Shown here piece after piece: positions 7,225 through 14,771 of a stretch of DNA of 43,103 nt. The notes under the pieces were generated by a model. The model saw only the letters and a program-made list of their open reading frames with translations, was not told where the DNA came from and searched no databases. The DNA comes from an uncultured Oscillospiraceae bacterium (GTDB taxonomy: Bacteria > Bacillota > Clostridia > Oscillospirales > Acutalibacteraceae): assembly GCA_900554335.1 (NCBI GenBank), contig USGT01000009.1:1-43103 (forward strand), in the 5' to 3' direction. The position numbers and the translations under genes were made by a program. The first letter of the stretch is position 1. Each line of letters begins with the position of its first letter.

Positions 7225-7608
7225 TTATTTTTTTTGAATGCCATCGTGAATTGCCACTGCAACTGCTACTCTAAGGGCATTTGTTATTTTTTTCTTTTGC
7301 TCTTCTCCGATTGGTTTGCCGCAAAGCATAATGTTCTCTTCGGTTTCAATGTATCTCATGAATTCTTCGAGCATTTCAATCACATCTTTCGACTTGATTT
7401 TGTCGTTTTGAAGATCAAGCACATAGTCGCCTTCAGCGTCGAGCTCTTTGCAAATCTTCGATAAAGTGTGGTTGTTCGGCTCTCTTCTTCCTTGTTCATA
7501 CATTCCTATCGAAGAAGGAGAAACTTTAATCTTTTCTGCGAGTTCCGCCTGCGTGAGGCCGGATTTCATTCTCAGCTTTTTTAGTTTTTCGCTTAGAGTT
7601 TCCTTCAT
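7225..7608 (-). CDS. XRE-family helix-turn-helix transcriptional regulator
   Basis: 127 residues. Residues 6-61 are a Cro/CI-type HTH: LKKLRMKSGLTQAELAEKI, then SPSSIGMYEQGRREPN. The C-terminal half is helical and mildly charged, with no known sensor domain. The ATG has a strong AAGGAGGTGG seven bases upstream. It is divergent from the small operon at 7970. The intergenic region holds a consensus Spo0A box and TACAC-N5-GTGTA palindromes, one of which may be its own operator. Its role in growth or sporulation control is an inference. Confidence 0.85.
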   Translation of the reverse strand: MKETLSEKLKKLRMKSGLTQAELAEKIKVSPSSIGMYEQGRREPNNHTLSKICKELDAEGDYVLDLQNDKIKSKDVIEMLEEFMRYIETEENIMLCGKPIGEEQKKKITNALRVAVAVAIHDGIQKK

Positions 7609-7709
7609 TTATGCCACCTCCTTTTGGGTACTATATTATAAAATTCTTTTTATAACATTATCCTACTATCTGTATTATAAACGTTTCAAAGTAAATTTGT
7701 GGTAATAAT

Positions 7710-7717
7710 TTGTCGAA
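7710..7717 (+). promoter_or_regulatory. Spo0A box (0A box)
   Basis: TTGTCGAA matches the Bacillus/Clostridium Spo0A~P binding consensus exactly. It is 18 bases upstream of TATAAT at 7736-7741 (20 bases counted from a TTGTCG -35), so it may activate a wide-spaced plus-strand promoter or regulate the divergent XRE gene. Confidence 0.5.
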
Positions 7718-7747
7718 AAAATTCATTTTCTAGGATATAATATTACC

Positions 7748-7762
7748 TACACATTTGGTGCA
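7748..7762. promoter_or_regulatory. Palindromic operator candidate, copy B
   Basis: TACAC-ATTTG-GTGCA, four of five positions of the inverted repeat preserved. It lies just downstream of the TATAAT at 7736-7741. Confidence 0.3.
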
Positions 7763-7837
7763 CAAGTTTTAAAAAAATCGGCGAATTTTTGAGGATGTTT
7801 CATTTTTGTTATTTAATGTTAAAAATAGCAAAAACAG

Positions 7838-7866
7838 TTGACGGATAAATATACATATGCTACTAT
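7838..7866 (+). promoter_or_regulatory. Sigma-A promoter of the 7970-8474 operon
   Basis: TTGACG (7838-7843), 17-base spacer, TACTAT (7861-7866). The predicted RNA start near 7873 rules out coding starts upstream of it and supports the ATG at 7970. Confidence 0.6.
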
Positions 7867-7940
7867 ATTCTTGAAGCTAAAACAAACTTTGCGACGCAAA
7901 ATTAAAATAGAATTATGGATATTATTTTTTTGTATTTTAC

Positions 7941-7955
7941 TACACAAATCGTGTA
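7941..7955. promoter_or_regulatory. Palindromic operator candidate, copy C
   Basis: TACACAAATCGTGTA, a perfect 5+5 repeat that extends to CTACAC/GTGTAG. It sits in the leader just before the ribosome-binding site of the gene at 7970, so it could act as a repressor roadblock or as an RNA hairpin near the start. Confidence 0.4.
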
Positions 7956-7969
7956 GGAAAGGAGAACTT

Positions 7970-8182
7970 ATGTATTATCATAATTTATATAAACAGTACA
8001 TAAAAGAGGCGGCCGATTTGAAAGCTTACATTAAAACCCTCAAAGCAAGCGCCCGCCACTGCGAAAAAGATGCCGAGCAAATTAAATGGAGGGTTTCCAC
8101 GCTTTATTCTATGTATCTTGACTTAAAACACACTGCGGAATATTTGAAAATAAGGGGTGAAAGACAAAAAAATGAGAAATAA
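7970..8182 (+). CDS. Small helical protein of unknown function
   Basis: 70 residues from ATG 7970, with AAAGGAG six bases upstream. It is a single long, charged, probably coiled-coil helix rich in Tyr, Lys and Glu (KEAADLKAYIKTLKAS, then HCEKDAEQIKWRV). No family was recognised. Its 3' end overlaps the next gene by 11 bases, so the two are translated from one message. Confidence 0.6.
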   Translation: MYYHNLYKQYIKEAADLKAYIKTLKASARHCEKDAEQIKWRVSTLYSMYLDLKHTAEYLKIRGERQKNEK

Positions 8183-8474
8183 AATTTTGCATCTTGATGA
8201 TTTTACGGAATCTCTTGCAAGCATTTCGAAATATAAAAAGGAGGCCTATAAAGGAAAAGATAATAACTATGCGAAGATGATGGAAGCGCTTAAAAACATA
8301 ATTGTTGGCGAGCTGACGGAAAGGCAAAAAATTTGCACCATGCTTTATTACGGCAAGAAAATGAAGATGAAAGAAATTTCAAAAGAGCTTGGAATAGGCA
8401 TTTCTTCGGTTTCGAGGCACATTAAAAAAGCTAAAATAAGAATAAAGAAGACGATGGATTATTATTTTTCATAA
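8172..8474 (+). CDS. Small sigma-70 region-4-like HTH protein
   Basis: 100 residues from ATG 8172, with AAGGGGTGA about 11 bases upstream; a GTG at 8157 is possible but lacks a binding site. The C-terminal half is a sigma region-4 type helix-turn-helix: LTERQKICTMLYYGKKMKMK, then EISKELGIGISSVSRHIKKA. There is no region 2, so it cannot be a complete sigma factor. Such short proteins occur in mobile elements and as regulators. It lies upstream of spoIIE but has a separate promoter. Confidence 0.65.
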   Translation: MRNKILHLDDFTESLASISKYKKEAYKGKDNNYAKMMEALKNIIVGELTERQKICTMLYYGKKMKMKEISKELGIGISSVSRHIKKAKIRIKKTMDYYFS

Positions 8475-8567
8475 ATCGATATAAACTGAGTTTAGTTTTT
8501 AAAAACCGATTTTAAATATCTATTAATAATAAAATAAATCAAAAATATCAATTAAATTACAGCGCAC

Positions 8568-8602
8568 TTTGACAATAATTTTTAACCTAGGCCCGCTATA
8601 AT
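8568..8602 (+). promoter_or_regulatory. Wide-spaced Spo0A-type promoter of spoIIE
   Basis: TTGACA (8569-8574) and TATAAT (8597-8602) are 22 bases apart, too far for an ordinary sigma-A promoter. TTTGACAA at 8568-8575 is a reverse-orientation 0A box with one mismatch (consensus TTCGACAA) and overlaps the -35. In Bacillus, spoIIG and spoIIE use sigma-A promoters with 21-22-base spacers activated by Spo0A~P; this site has the same layout. Confidence 0.65.
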
Positions 8603-8649
8603 GGTTTTAACCGTAAGGGTTTTAAAATATTATTAGGTGGCGATGGAAG

Positions 8650-10968
8650 TTGAAAGAATCCATGGTAAAAACCAGCAGCAAGCTGGCTAAAATGGCAAAA
8701 AATTATTCAATAAGAGTTGTTTTTGCAAAGGCGATGTATTTTATTTCGGCAGTTTTAATTTCAAGGGGTTACATCCTCGGAAGTTACTATCCATTTGGGC
8801 TTTCGCTGTCAGCCTCGGTTTCAGGCAAAATGCTCGTTCCAACTTTGATGGGTTCAGTTTTCGGGTATTTAATGCCTCTTAGGCTAGGCTCAGGAATGAG
8901 GTACATATCAACCGTTATTTCAATAGCGGCAATAAGATGGGCACTCAGCGATGTTACTAAAATTAAGAACCATGTTTTGTATACTCCGCTAGTTGTTTTT
9001 ATGTCTTCAATAGTTACGGGCTTGGCGGTGAACTGCGCTGACGGCATAACCTTTCACGGGACTATGATTACTTTGCTTGAATGCTTTGTTGCTGCGGTTG
9101 CAACTTATTTTTTCGATACATCTTTTAAAGTTATTAAAAATAAAAAGATTTATAATTTAAGTTTAGCGGAATTTGTGTGCATTGCTATAAGCATTAGCAT
9201 TTCGCTTCTTGCTCTTTCCGAAATTTCTATGCACGGTGTTTCTATCGGCCGAATTTTTGCCGTTACTTTAATTTTAATTTCTTCATATTGTTTCGGCGTT
9301 ACGGGCGGCTCGATTGCCGGCATTTCCTCGGGGGTTATTTTTGCGCTTCCTTCTTTTGGAATTAATTTTGTTTCGGGCTCTTACGCCTTCGCGGGCATGC
9401 TCTCGGGCGCTTTTGCTCCTTTTGGCAAGCTTGCGGTTTGCGGCGCATTTATTCCGGCTTATGCGATTGTTTGCTTTAGGTCGGGTGATGTTCCGGGGAT
9501 GATCAGCCGGCTTTATGAACTAACTTTTGGCATGATTATTTTCTGCGTTTTGCCTTCTAAAACATTTAATTTTCTTAAAAACATTTGCCCTAGCAAGGCT
9601 TTGCCTGAAAGCAAAAAAACAAGCGTAAGCAGCAAAAATAAAGAGGCTTTTTGGCGTTTGAGGTTAGTTTCGGACTGCTTTTCTTCGATGAATTGCCTTG
9701 ACAAAGTTCAAATTGAAGCTTTGAGCCCCTCTAAATTCGGTTTGGAGGAAGCTTGCCTTGATTCCATTAAATCTTACTGTTCTTCCTGCGGTTTGCGCAA
9801 ACTTTGCTGGGATAAAAACTGCAAATCAACCTATGAATGCATGAGAAAAGCAATAAAAGAAACGCCTGAAATTGACGATTTTGGTTCAAACGAAAATGTT
9901 TTGGGGAATTGCCGCAAGCCGGAAAATATTTTGCAGAGAATAAGAAGCATTAAACGAGATTATTCTTCATGCGAACTTGTCCGCTCGCAAGCTCGAGAAT
10001 TCAAAACGATAGCGCAAAGATATTTCGATGATATCAGCTATTTAACTGCAAACCTTGCCTGCGAGTTTAAGAATCATATTGCTTACGATGAAGAGCTTTC
10101 AAGCGAAATTAAAAAAGTTCTTGCTGAAAACGGCATAAAACCTGAAAACGTTAGCTGCAAGAAAGTTAAAGGAAGGCTTTTTGTTGAAATTGAAACGGGA
10201 ATATTTGAAAAAACGAGGTTTAACGAAAAAATCGTTAAAATGATATCAGATTTATCAGGCAGGAAGCTCGACGAGCCCGTTTTTAACATGACGAAAAACA
10301 GCTGTGTTATTAAGCTTCATGAGAAAAAGATTTTCAAGGCCGTTTTTTCAGTTACTCAGCATGCTTGCAACGGAGGAAAATTTTGCGGTGACAGCTGCAG
10401 ATGTTTCGAAGACGGCGAAGGTAATTTTAATGCTATTTTGAGCGACGGAATGGGCACGGGCAGCAGCGCCGCAGTTGAAGGAAGCATTGTTGCCGAACTT
10501 GCTAAGCAGTTTTTGAAGTTTGGAATTGGCCTAAATTGCGCTTTGAAGCTCATAAATTCGGTTATGCTTTTTAACACTAAATCTGAAACGCTCACGACGC
10601 TTGACGCCCTTTCGGTTAACCTTTTCACTGGCGAAGCGAAGCTCATCAAAGCCGGTTCACCTGCAACTTTCGTGATTCACGAAGGAGAAATCAAAAAAAT
10701 TAATTTTTCTTCTTTACCTGTTGGAATTTTAAGTGAGGTTTCGGCTTCGGGCGAGGTTTTCAAGCTTATGCCGGAAGATACTGTTATAATGCTTTCGGAT
10801 GGCGTTACTGACATTGGTGAAGACTGGGTTTTGAATATTCTTAAAAAAATAAACACTGAAAATCTCGGCCAAATTTCGAAATATATTGTTTCAGAGGCGG
10901 TTAAGGCAAGAAGCAGCGAAAGAGACGACGATATAAGCGTTTTAGCGATTAAAATTTCAAAGGTTTAA
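8650..10968 (+). CDS. spoIIE: Stage II sporulation protein E (membrane PP2C phosphatase)
   Basis: 772 residues, near the usual length. It dephosphorylates SpoIIAA and so releases sigma-F in the forespore; it also localises to the polar septum. Residues about 20-300 form the multi-span membrane domain, then a cytosolic central region (about 320-560). The C-terminal PP2C domain carries AILSDGMGTG near 595-602, TTLDALSVNLFTGEAKLIKAGSPA (quoted here in parts: TLDALSVNLFTG and LIKAGSPA) and MLSDGVTD near 715. The central region has a cluster of cysteines (CSSCGLRKLCW, then NCKSTYEC) that could bind metal. TTG start with AGGTGG nine bases upstream. A Spo0A-type promoter precedes it. Confidence 0.95.
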   Translation: MKESMVKTSSKLAKMAKNYSIRVVFAKAMYFISAVLISRGYILGSYYPFGLSLSASVSGKMLVPTLMGSVFGYLMPLRLGSGMRYISTVISIAAIRWALSDVTKIKNHVLYTPLVVFMSSIVTGLAVNCADGITFHGTMITLLECFVAAVATYFFDTSFKVIKNKKIYNLSLAEFVCIAISISISLLALSEISMHGVSIGRIFAVTLILISSYCFGVTGGSIAGISSGVIFALPSFGINFVSGSYAFAGMLSGAFAPFGKLAVCGAFIPAYAIVCFRSGDVPGMISRLYELTFGMIIFCVLPSKTFNFLKNICPSKALPESKKTSVSSKNKEAFWRLRLVSDCFSSMNCLDKVQIEALSPSKFGLEEACLDSIKSYCSSCGLRKLCWDKNCKSTYECMRKAIKETPEIDDFGSNENVLGNCRKPENILQRIRSIKRDYSSCELVRSQAREFKTIAQRYFDDISYLTANLACEFKNHIAYDEELSSEIKKVLAENGIKPENVSCKKVKGRLFVEIETGIFEKTRFNEKIVKMISDLSGRKLDEPVFNMTKNSCVIKLHEKKIFKAVFSVTQHACNGGKFCGDSCRCFEDGEGNFNAILSDGMGTGSSAAVEGSIVAELAKQFLKFGIGLNCALKLINSVMLFNTKSETLTTLDALSVNLFTGEAKLIKAGSPATFVIHEGEIKKINFSSLPVGILSEVSASGEVFKLMPEDTVIMLSDGVTDIGEDWVLNILKKINTENLGQISKYIVSEAVKARSSERDDDISVLAIKISKV

Positions 10969-10980
10969 ATTAAAATATAA

Positions 10981-11009
10981 TTGACTTTCATTTAAAAAAG
11001 TGATATAAT
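10981..11009 (+). promoter_or_regulatory. Sigma-A promoter of the GG-leader protein / NUDIX operon
   Basis: TTGACT (10981-10986), 17 bases, TATAAT (11004-11009). The RNA start near 11016 leaves only about 16 bases before the GTG start codon. Confidence 0.75.
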
Positions 11010-11031
11010 AACAAAAACTGAATGAAAGAAA

Positions 11032-11406
11032 GTGATTGCAATAAACGATAAAATAATTTTAAGCGAAAAAGAATTAAGTATGATTTCTGGCGGAACCCCG
11101 AGAAAAACAGGCGATTATACTGCGGTTAACGTTGCGAATTATTATTTGAGTTTGCTGCCTTTTGTTAGCAAAGATCACATTGAAATCACCGAATCTTCTT
11201 CAGGCTGGCAGGATGTTCCAGGCAACCCGGATGCTAAAAGAAACGTTGTTACTCGCGAGGCTGTTCGCTCAGATATGAAATGGGGAAATTTAAGCAGCAA
11301 AGAGAAACGATGCGTTGCTATTCCGGCTATTGGCGCGGTTTTTGTTACTGCTGGGGTTTTGGTCCCGGCTGCCTACCGATATATTAAAAAGCGCTTAAAC
11401 GCTTAA
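11032..11406 (+). CDS. Orphan double-glycine-leader protein with C-terminal membrane segment
   Basis: 124 residues from a GTG with only a weak AG-rich binding site. Residues 10-21, LSEKELSMISGG, match the double-glycine leader type (LSxxELxxIxGG) cut by C39 peptidase ABC exporters of class II bacteriocins and some RiPPs. After the GG come a polar, Ser/Asp-rich middle and a C-terminal hydrophobic segment near residues 94-115 (AIPAIGAVFVTAGVLVPAAY), then KKRLNA. No immunity, exporter or modification gene is adjacent; a NUDIX gene follows 15 bases later. It may be an exported peptide precursor or a membrane protein with a chance GG. The leaders of the small peptides at 42.2-43.1 kb are similar. 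Confidence 0.55.
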   Translation: MIAINDKIILSEKELSMISGGTPRKTGDYTAVNVANYYLSLLPFVSKDHIEITESSSGWQDVPGNPDAKRNVVTREAVRSDMKWGNLSSKEKRCVAIPAIGAVFVTAGVLVPAAYRYIKKRLNA

Positions 11407-11421
11407 CTTTAGGAGTTTTTT

Positions 11422-11829
11422 ATGCAGAGACATTTGGTAACTTCAGTTTTTGTTTTTAACCCTGAAAATCAAAAATTTTTAATGATAAAACATAAAAAAG
11501 TGGGGAAGTGGCTTCAGCCGGGAGGCCATCTTGAAAAAGGCGAGAAACCGCACGAAGCTGCACTTCGAGAAGTTTTTGAAGAAACAGGCATAAACGTTAA
11601 AATAGTAAATAAATTGGCAATTTCGGAATATATTTCTGAAAAAACGCATGTTCATGTTGATTTTTCGTATTTGGCTTACCCGCTTGAAAATCAAACAGAA
11701 ATAGTGAACCATGAAGAAACAGACGGCCTTTCATGGCTTTCGATTAAAGAAATTTTAAACAGCAGTTTTGACACTTTCGAAGACGTTAAATTTTTATGCA
11801 AAAAAATCCAGAGTGAATTTTCTAGTTAG
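11422..11829 (+). CDS. NUDIX hydrolase
   Basis: 135 residues. The Nudix box is complete: GGHLEKGEKPHEAALREVFE followed by ETGI (G-x5-E-x7-REVxEExG), which binds divalent metal and cleaves nucleoside-diphosphate-linked compounds. The exact substrate cannot be read from the sequence. TAGGAG lies about eight bases before the ATG. It is second in the operon that starts at 10981, and its last 8 bases overlap the end of the convergent tadA. Confidence 0.88.
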   Translation: MQRHLVTSVFVFNPENQKFLMIKHKKVGKWLQPGGHLEKGEKPHEAALREVFEETGINVKIVNKLAISEYISEKTHVHVDFSYLAYPLENQTEIVNHEETDGLSWLSIKEILNSSFDTFEDVKFLCKKIQSEFSS

Positions 11830-12307
11830 AGTTCACTTTGGACTTTTGTTTTCTTAGTTCTTTAAAAAACGAAGATAAAATTTCGGAACATTCTTCTTTT
11901 AAAACCCCGGAAACAACTTGCGGTTTGTGGTTATAAGGCAAGTCAAACAGGTTTATAACCGATTCGCACGAACCCGCTTTTGGGTCGCTTGCGCCGTAAA
12001 TTAAATTTGAAATTCTTGAGTTTATAATTGCGCCCGCGCACATGGGGCACGGTTCAAGCGTAACATAGAGGCTGCAGCCGCTAAGCCGCCATCTGCCTAG
12101 TTTTTTGCACGCTCGGTGGATGGCTTCAATTTCTGCGTGAAAGACCGAATTTTTAAGAACTTCTCTGCGGTTTCTTCCGGCGGAAATTATTTTTCCTTCA
12201 TAAACAACCACTGCACCTACGGGCACTTCTTTTTCGGCTTTTGCTTTTTCTGCCTCTTCCAGCGCCGCCCTCATGAAGCTTTCGTGCTGGGAATTTTCTT
12301 CTTGCAT
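11822..12307 (-). CDS. tadA: tRNA-specific adenosine deaminase
   Basis: 161 residues, the family's usual size. It converts A34 to inosine in tRNA-Arg(ACG). The zinc site and catalytic Glu are seen in HAEIEAI near residues 57-63, and the zinc cysteines in LEPCPMCAGAI near 86-96. ATG start. It is the last gene of a minus-strand set behind the CDF exporter, 14 bases apart, and converges on the NUDIX gene with an 8-base overlap. A few unusual residues after the core (SDPKAGSCESVINLF) are normal for the family. Confidence 0.93.
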   Translation of the reverse strand: MQEENSQHESFMRAALEEAEKAKAEKEVPVGAVVVYEGKIISAGRNRREVLKNSVFHAEIEAIHRACKKLGRWRLSGCSLYVTLEPCPMCAGAIINSRISNLIYGASDPKAGSCESVINLFDLPYNHKPQVVSGVLKEECSEILSSFFKELRKQKSKVNSN

Positions 12308-12321
12308 TTCACTTTCCGCCT

Positions 12322-13503
12322 TTAGTCAAAATAACATCTATTTACATCTATAATGCATTCATATTTTTCTGATAAACTTTCAGAAATTATATCAGTGATT
12401 TCCTTGTCGCTTTTCTTCACATTATACGGCACAGAAATGCCAAAAACCAGCCTTTGAGTGCTTCCCGGAATTATTCTAAGGTCGTAAATTTTAGAATCTT
12501 TATCAATCAGCTGCTTTGCGTTTGAAAGAATTTTTTCGCGCATTTTATTAACTATTTCGTCATCAGTGATTACGGGGTCCATGTGAATTATTGCGGCTTG
12601 GCAACCGAATTTTTCTTTTATGAGTTTTTCAAGCGAATCAATTTCTTCATGGATATCCATTATGTTTCTGTCGGCTTTTATTTCCGCGTGAAACGAAACG
12701 AAATTCATCCCAGGGCCATAGCTGTGAACTATTAATTCATGAATTCCCAAAACTTCAGGGTTTTGCATTGCGGTTTCGAAGATTTCTTTAACGAATTTAG
12801 GGTCTGGAGATTGGCCGATGAGCGGGCCTAAAGTTTCTTTTATCATGCTTATTCCCGTGAAAATTACGAAGAGCGCAACGCCTATTCCGAGGTAAGCATC
12901 GATTGAAATTCCGGTGAAATAATTTATTATGGTGCTTACCAAAATTGCGGCGGTTATTGCGGCATCGCCTAGGCTGTCAAGCGAAGTTGCCTTCATCGCC
13001 GTGGAATCTATTATTTTGCCGATTTTTTTGTTGAAGTAACCAAGCCATAATTTAATTATCATTGATATAACGAGTATGACGATTGTAACGATTCCTGAGC
13101 TGACAGGCTCGGGGTTAACTATTTCTTCGATTGATGATTTTGTCAGCTCGATTCCCATGAAAATTATTGCTATTGAAACTATTAAACCTGAAATATATTC
13201 CACTCTTCCGTAGCCAAAAGGATGTTTTTTATCCGCAGGGTTGCCTGAAGTTTTGAAGCAAACTAAGGTGACTACTGAAGAAACAGCATCAGAAAGGTTG
13301 TTAAATCCGTCTGCGCTGATTGCTATTGATGATGTTATTATTCCCGTGAAAATTTTCGCTGCAGAAAGCAAAAAATTGCATATTATTCCAACGATTCCGC
13401 TGAGCATCCCGAAGCGTTTTCTCGTTTGCGGGTCTTTTGAATCTATTTTTCCAGGAATAAATTTTTTAATGAGTAATCTTGAAAGCATATTTCGTGTGAG
13501 CAA
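12322..13503 (-). CDS. Cation diffusion facilitator metal exporter, probably Mn2+ type
   Basis: 393 residues, six membrane helices followed by a cytosolic dimerisation domain and a further C-terminal extension of about 90 residues. The metal site in helix 2 reads NNLSD (N68, D72, within ISADGFNNLSDAVSS) and in helix 5 DSLGD. This N/D-x3-D plus D-x3-D pattern is typical of manganese exporters such as MntE, whereas zinc exporters carry a His in helix 5. HPFGYGR in the loop after helix 2 is a family signature. TTG start with GGAGGTG about 12 bases upstream. Upstream is the cadherin-like surface protein gene, downstream tadA. Family is certain; metal choice is inferred. Confidence 0.9.
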   Translation of the reverse strand: MLTRNMLSRLLIKKFIPGKIDSKDPQTRKRFGMLSGIVGIICNFLLSAAKIFTGIITSSIAISADGFNNLSDAVSSVVTLVCFKTSGNPADKKHPFGYGRVEYISGLIVSIAIIFMGIELTKSSIEEIVNPEPVSSGIVTIVILVISMIIKLWLGYFNKKIGKIIDSTAMKATSLDSLGDAAITAAILVSTIINYFTGISIDAYLGIGVALFVIFTGISMIKETLGPLIGQSPDPKFVKEIFETAMQNPEVLGIHELIVHSYGPGMNFVSFHAEIKADRNIMDIHEEIDSLEKLIKEKFGCQAAIIHMDPVITDDEIVNKMREKILSNAKQLIDKDSKIYDLRIIPGSTQRLVFGISVPYNVKKSDKEITDIISESLSEKYECIIDVNRCYFD

Positions 13504-13579
13504 AACGGCTCACTTCACCTCCATTTTTAACGATAGACTCAATTATATATTAAATGGAAGTGATTTACCATTAAAATGT

Positions 13580-14680
13580 CTATTTTTTAGAGTTTTTTCT
13601 TTTTTTTATGATGAAATATGCAGCAGTTGCAAGAGCTGCGGCAAGCGCGCAGGAAATTTTAATGATTAACATTTTCAAATTGTTGTTTTCAGGGATATTT
13701 TCTTTGATTTCTTCCGTTTTGTTTTCGTTTTCATCTTTGCTTTCTTTCGCTTCTTCGTTTTGAGGTTCTTCTTCGGCTTCTTCTGAAGAATCTTCGAAAT
13801 CTTCGTCTTCACTGTCGTCTTCGCATGAATCAAGCGAATCAAACCAGTCATCTTTGGAATCCGACTTTTTGCGGCTTGATTTTTGTTTCTTGGCTTTTTC
13901 TTTCTTAGTTTTCGGCGGGCTAGCACCACGATTAACATGAACTATGTATTCTTTGTTAAGGCCTTTAACTGCAGGGTTCGAAACTTTTATTTTTATGTCA
14001 GTGGGTTGGCCGGCACTGCAAAGATTACGGCGGCTGATTTTAACATTCAAGCCGTTTTTCAAAGGCGAAGCTTCGAAATTAAGTGATTTAACATCGTGGC
14101 TAACATTCATGCTATATTCGGTAACATCCGGTTTAAACGCAGGCGAAAGCTCGCCAACACTTGGCTTTAAGCTTGAAAGTTTGCAAAAAGCAACTTCCGG
14201 GTGGTTTTCAAGGCCAATTTCTTCAGAAATTACTTCTTTGCTTGCATTTTTCTCGATGTTAACAAACCTGGCTTTCAAAGGCATTTTCATGGCGTAAAGA
14301 TTTCTTTTAGTTTTGAATTTAAATCTTACGGATGTTGCGCCGGTGCGCTCGTGAAACTTTTTGTCGGCTTCAAAATGCGCTTCGATGTTGTCAGTTGACC
14401 TTTCAATTTTGATGTTCCTTCGGATTAAAGCTCCTTTGCAAACGCAGCTTTGGAATTTCATTTTGCGGTCATCGAATTTAATTTCAATAAAAGATTTTTC
14501 ATTAAAATTTTGGTTTAATTCTTCTTTGCTTTCAAAGTTAAAGTCAACGAAGACCGTGTTTTTGGAAATATCCGGGTTGCTGACTTCACATTTCAAAGCA
14601 TGCAGCGAAGTGCCGCAAAAAAGTAAAACGGCAACTAAAATTAGAGCAGAAATATTTTTAAAATAAAGTTTTTTATTCAT
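13580..14680 (-). CDS. Secreted, C-terminally anchored protein with a cadherin-like beta-sandwich domain
   Basis: 366 residues from ATG 14680, chosen because AAAGGTG lies six bases upstream; a GTG at 14689 would overlap that site. A signal peptide (ISALILVAVLLFCGTSLHA) is followed by an unassigned beta-rich region. Residues about 170-250 match the cadherin-like Pfam12733 type (LSSLKPSVGELSPAFKPDVT, then EYSMNVS). A Lys-rich linker (KKEKAKKQKSSRKK) comes next, then a long Asp/Glu-rich stretch, a C-terminal membrane helix and a KKRKNSKK tail. Topology: outside, with a membrane-spanning C-terminus. It is likely transcribed with the CDF exporter (76 bases apart). Partner or ligand unknown. Confidence 0.75.
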   Translation of the reverse strand: MNKKLYFKNISALILVAVLLFCGTSLHALKCEVSNPDISKNTVFVDFNFESKEELNQNFNEKSFIEIKFDDRKMKFQSCVCKGALIRRNIKIERSTDNIEAHFEADKKFHERTGATSVRFKFKTKRNLYAMKMPLKARFVNIEKNASKEVISEEIGLENHPEVAFCKLSSLKPSVGELSPAFKPDVTEYSMNVSHDVKSLNFEASPLKNGLNVKISRRNLCSAGQPTDIKIKVSNPAVKGLNKEYIVHVNRGASPPKTKKEKAKKQKSSRKKSDSKDDWFDSLDSCEDDSEDEDFEDSSEEAEEEPQNEEAKESKDENENKTEEIKENIPENNNLKMLIIKISCALAAALATAAYFIIKKRKNSKK

Positions 14681-14728
14681 TGTTTTCACCTTTTTTGAAT
14701 TATTAAATTTTCTTTATTTATTTTGAAT

Positions 14729-14740
14729 AAGTGGTATAAT
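14729..14740 (+). promoter_or_regulatory. Extended -10 promoter of mscS
   Basis: TGG directly precedes TATAAT (14735-14740), the extended -10 form; the -35 region is poor. It lies 31 bases before the ATG. Confidence 0.5.
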
Positions 14741-14771
14741 ATAAAGAAAAGCACGCAGGGGGAATTTAATT

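Larger units (their letters stand above)
7609..7969. other. Divergent regulatory region between the XRE gene and the 7970 operon
   Basis: No gene is called here; a plus-strand reading frame from 7838 starts inside the promoter and is not credible before 7970. The region holds a Spo0A box (7710-7717), a TATAAT at 7736-7741, palindromes at 7748-7762 and 7941-7955, and a sigma-A promoter at 7838-7866. Confidence 0.5.

Noticed and set aside
7838..7969. 44-codon N-terminal extension of the 7970 gene
   Set aside because: It begins in the -35 element of the promoter and has no ribosome-binding site; ATG 7970 has a good one.
8482..8500. TAAAC-TGA-GTTTA followed by GTTTTT as a terminator after the sigma-like gene
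   Set aside because: A five-bp AT-rich stem with a three-base loop is too weak to call.
8787..10649. Long antisense reading frames across spoIIE and other core genes
   Set aside because: They are shadows of well-supported genes, lack ribosome-binding sites and have no recognisable motifs.
13500..13525. Short GTG frame in front of the CDF exporter gene
   Set aside because: Spacing to GGAGGTG is only two bases and the frame is 15 codons; not supported.
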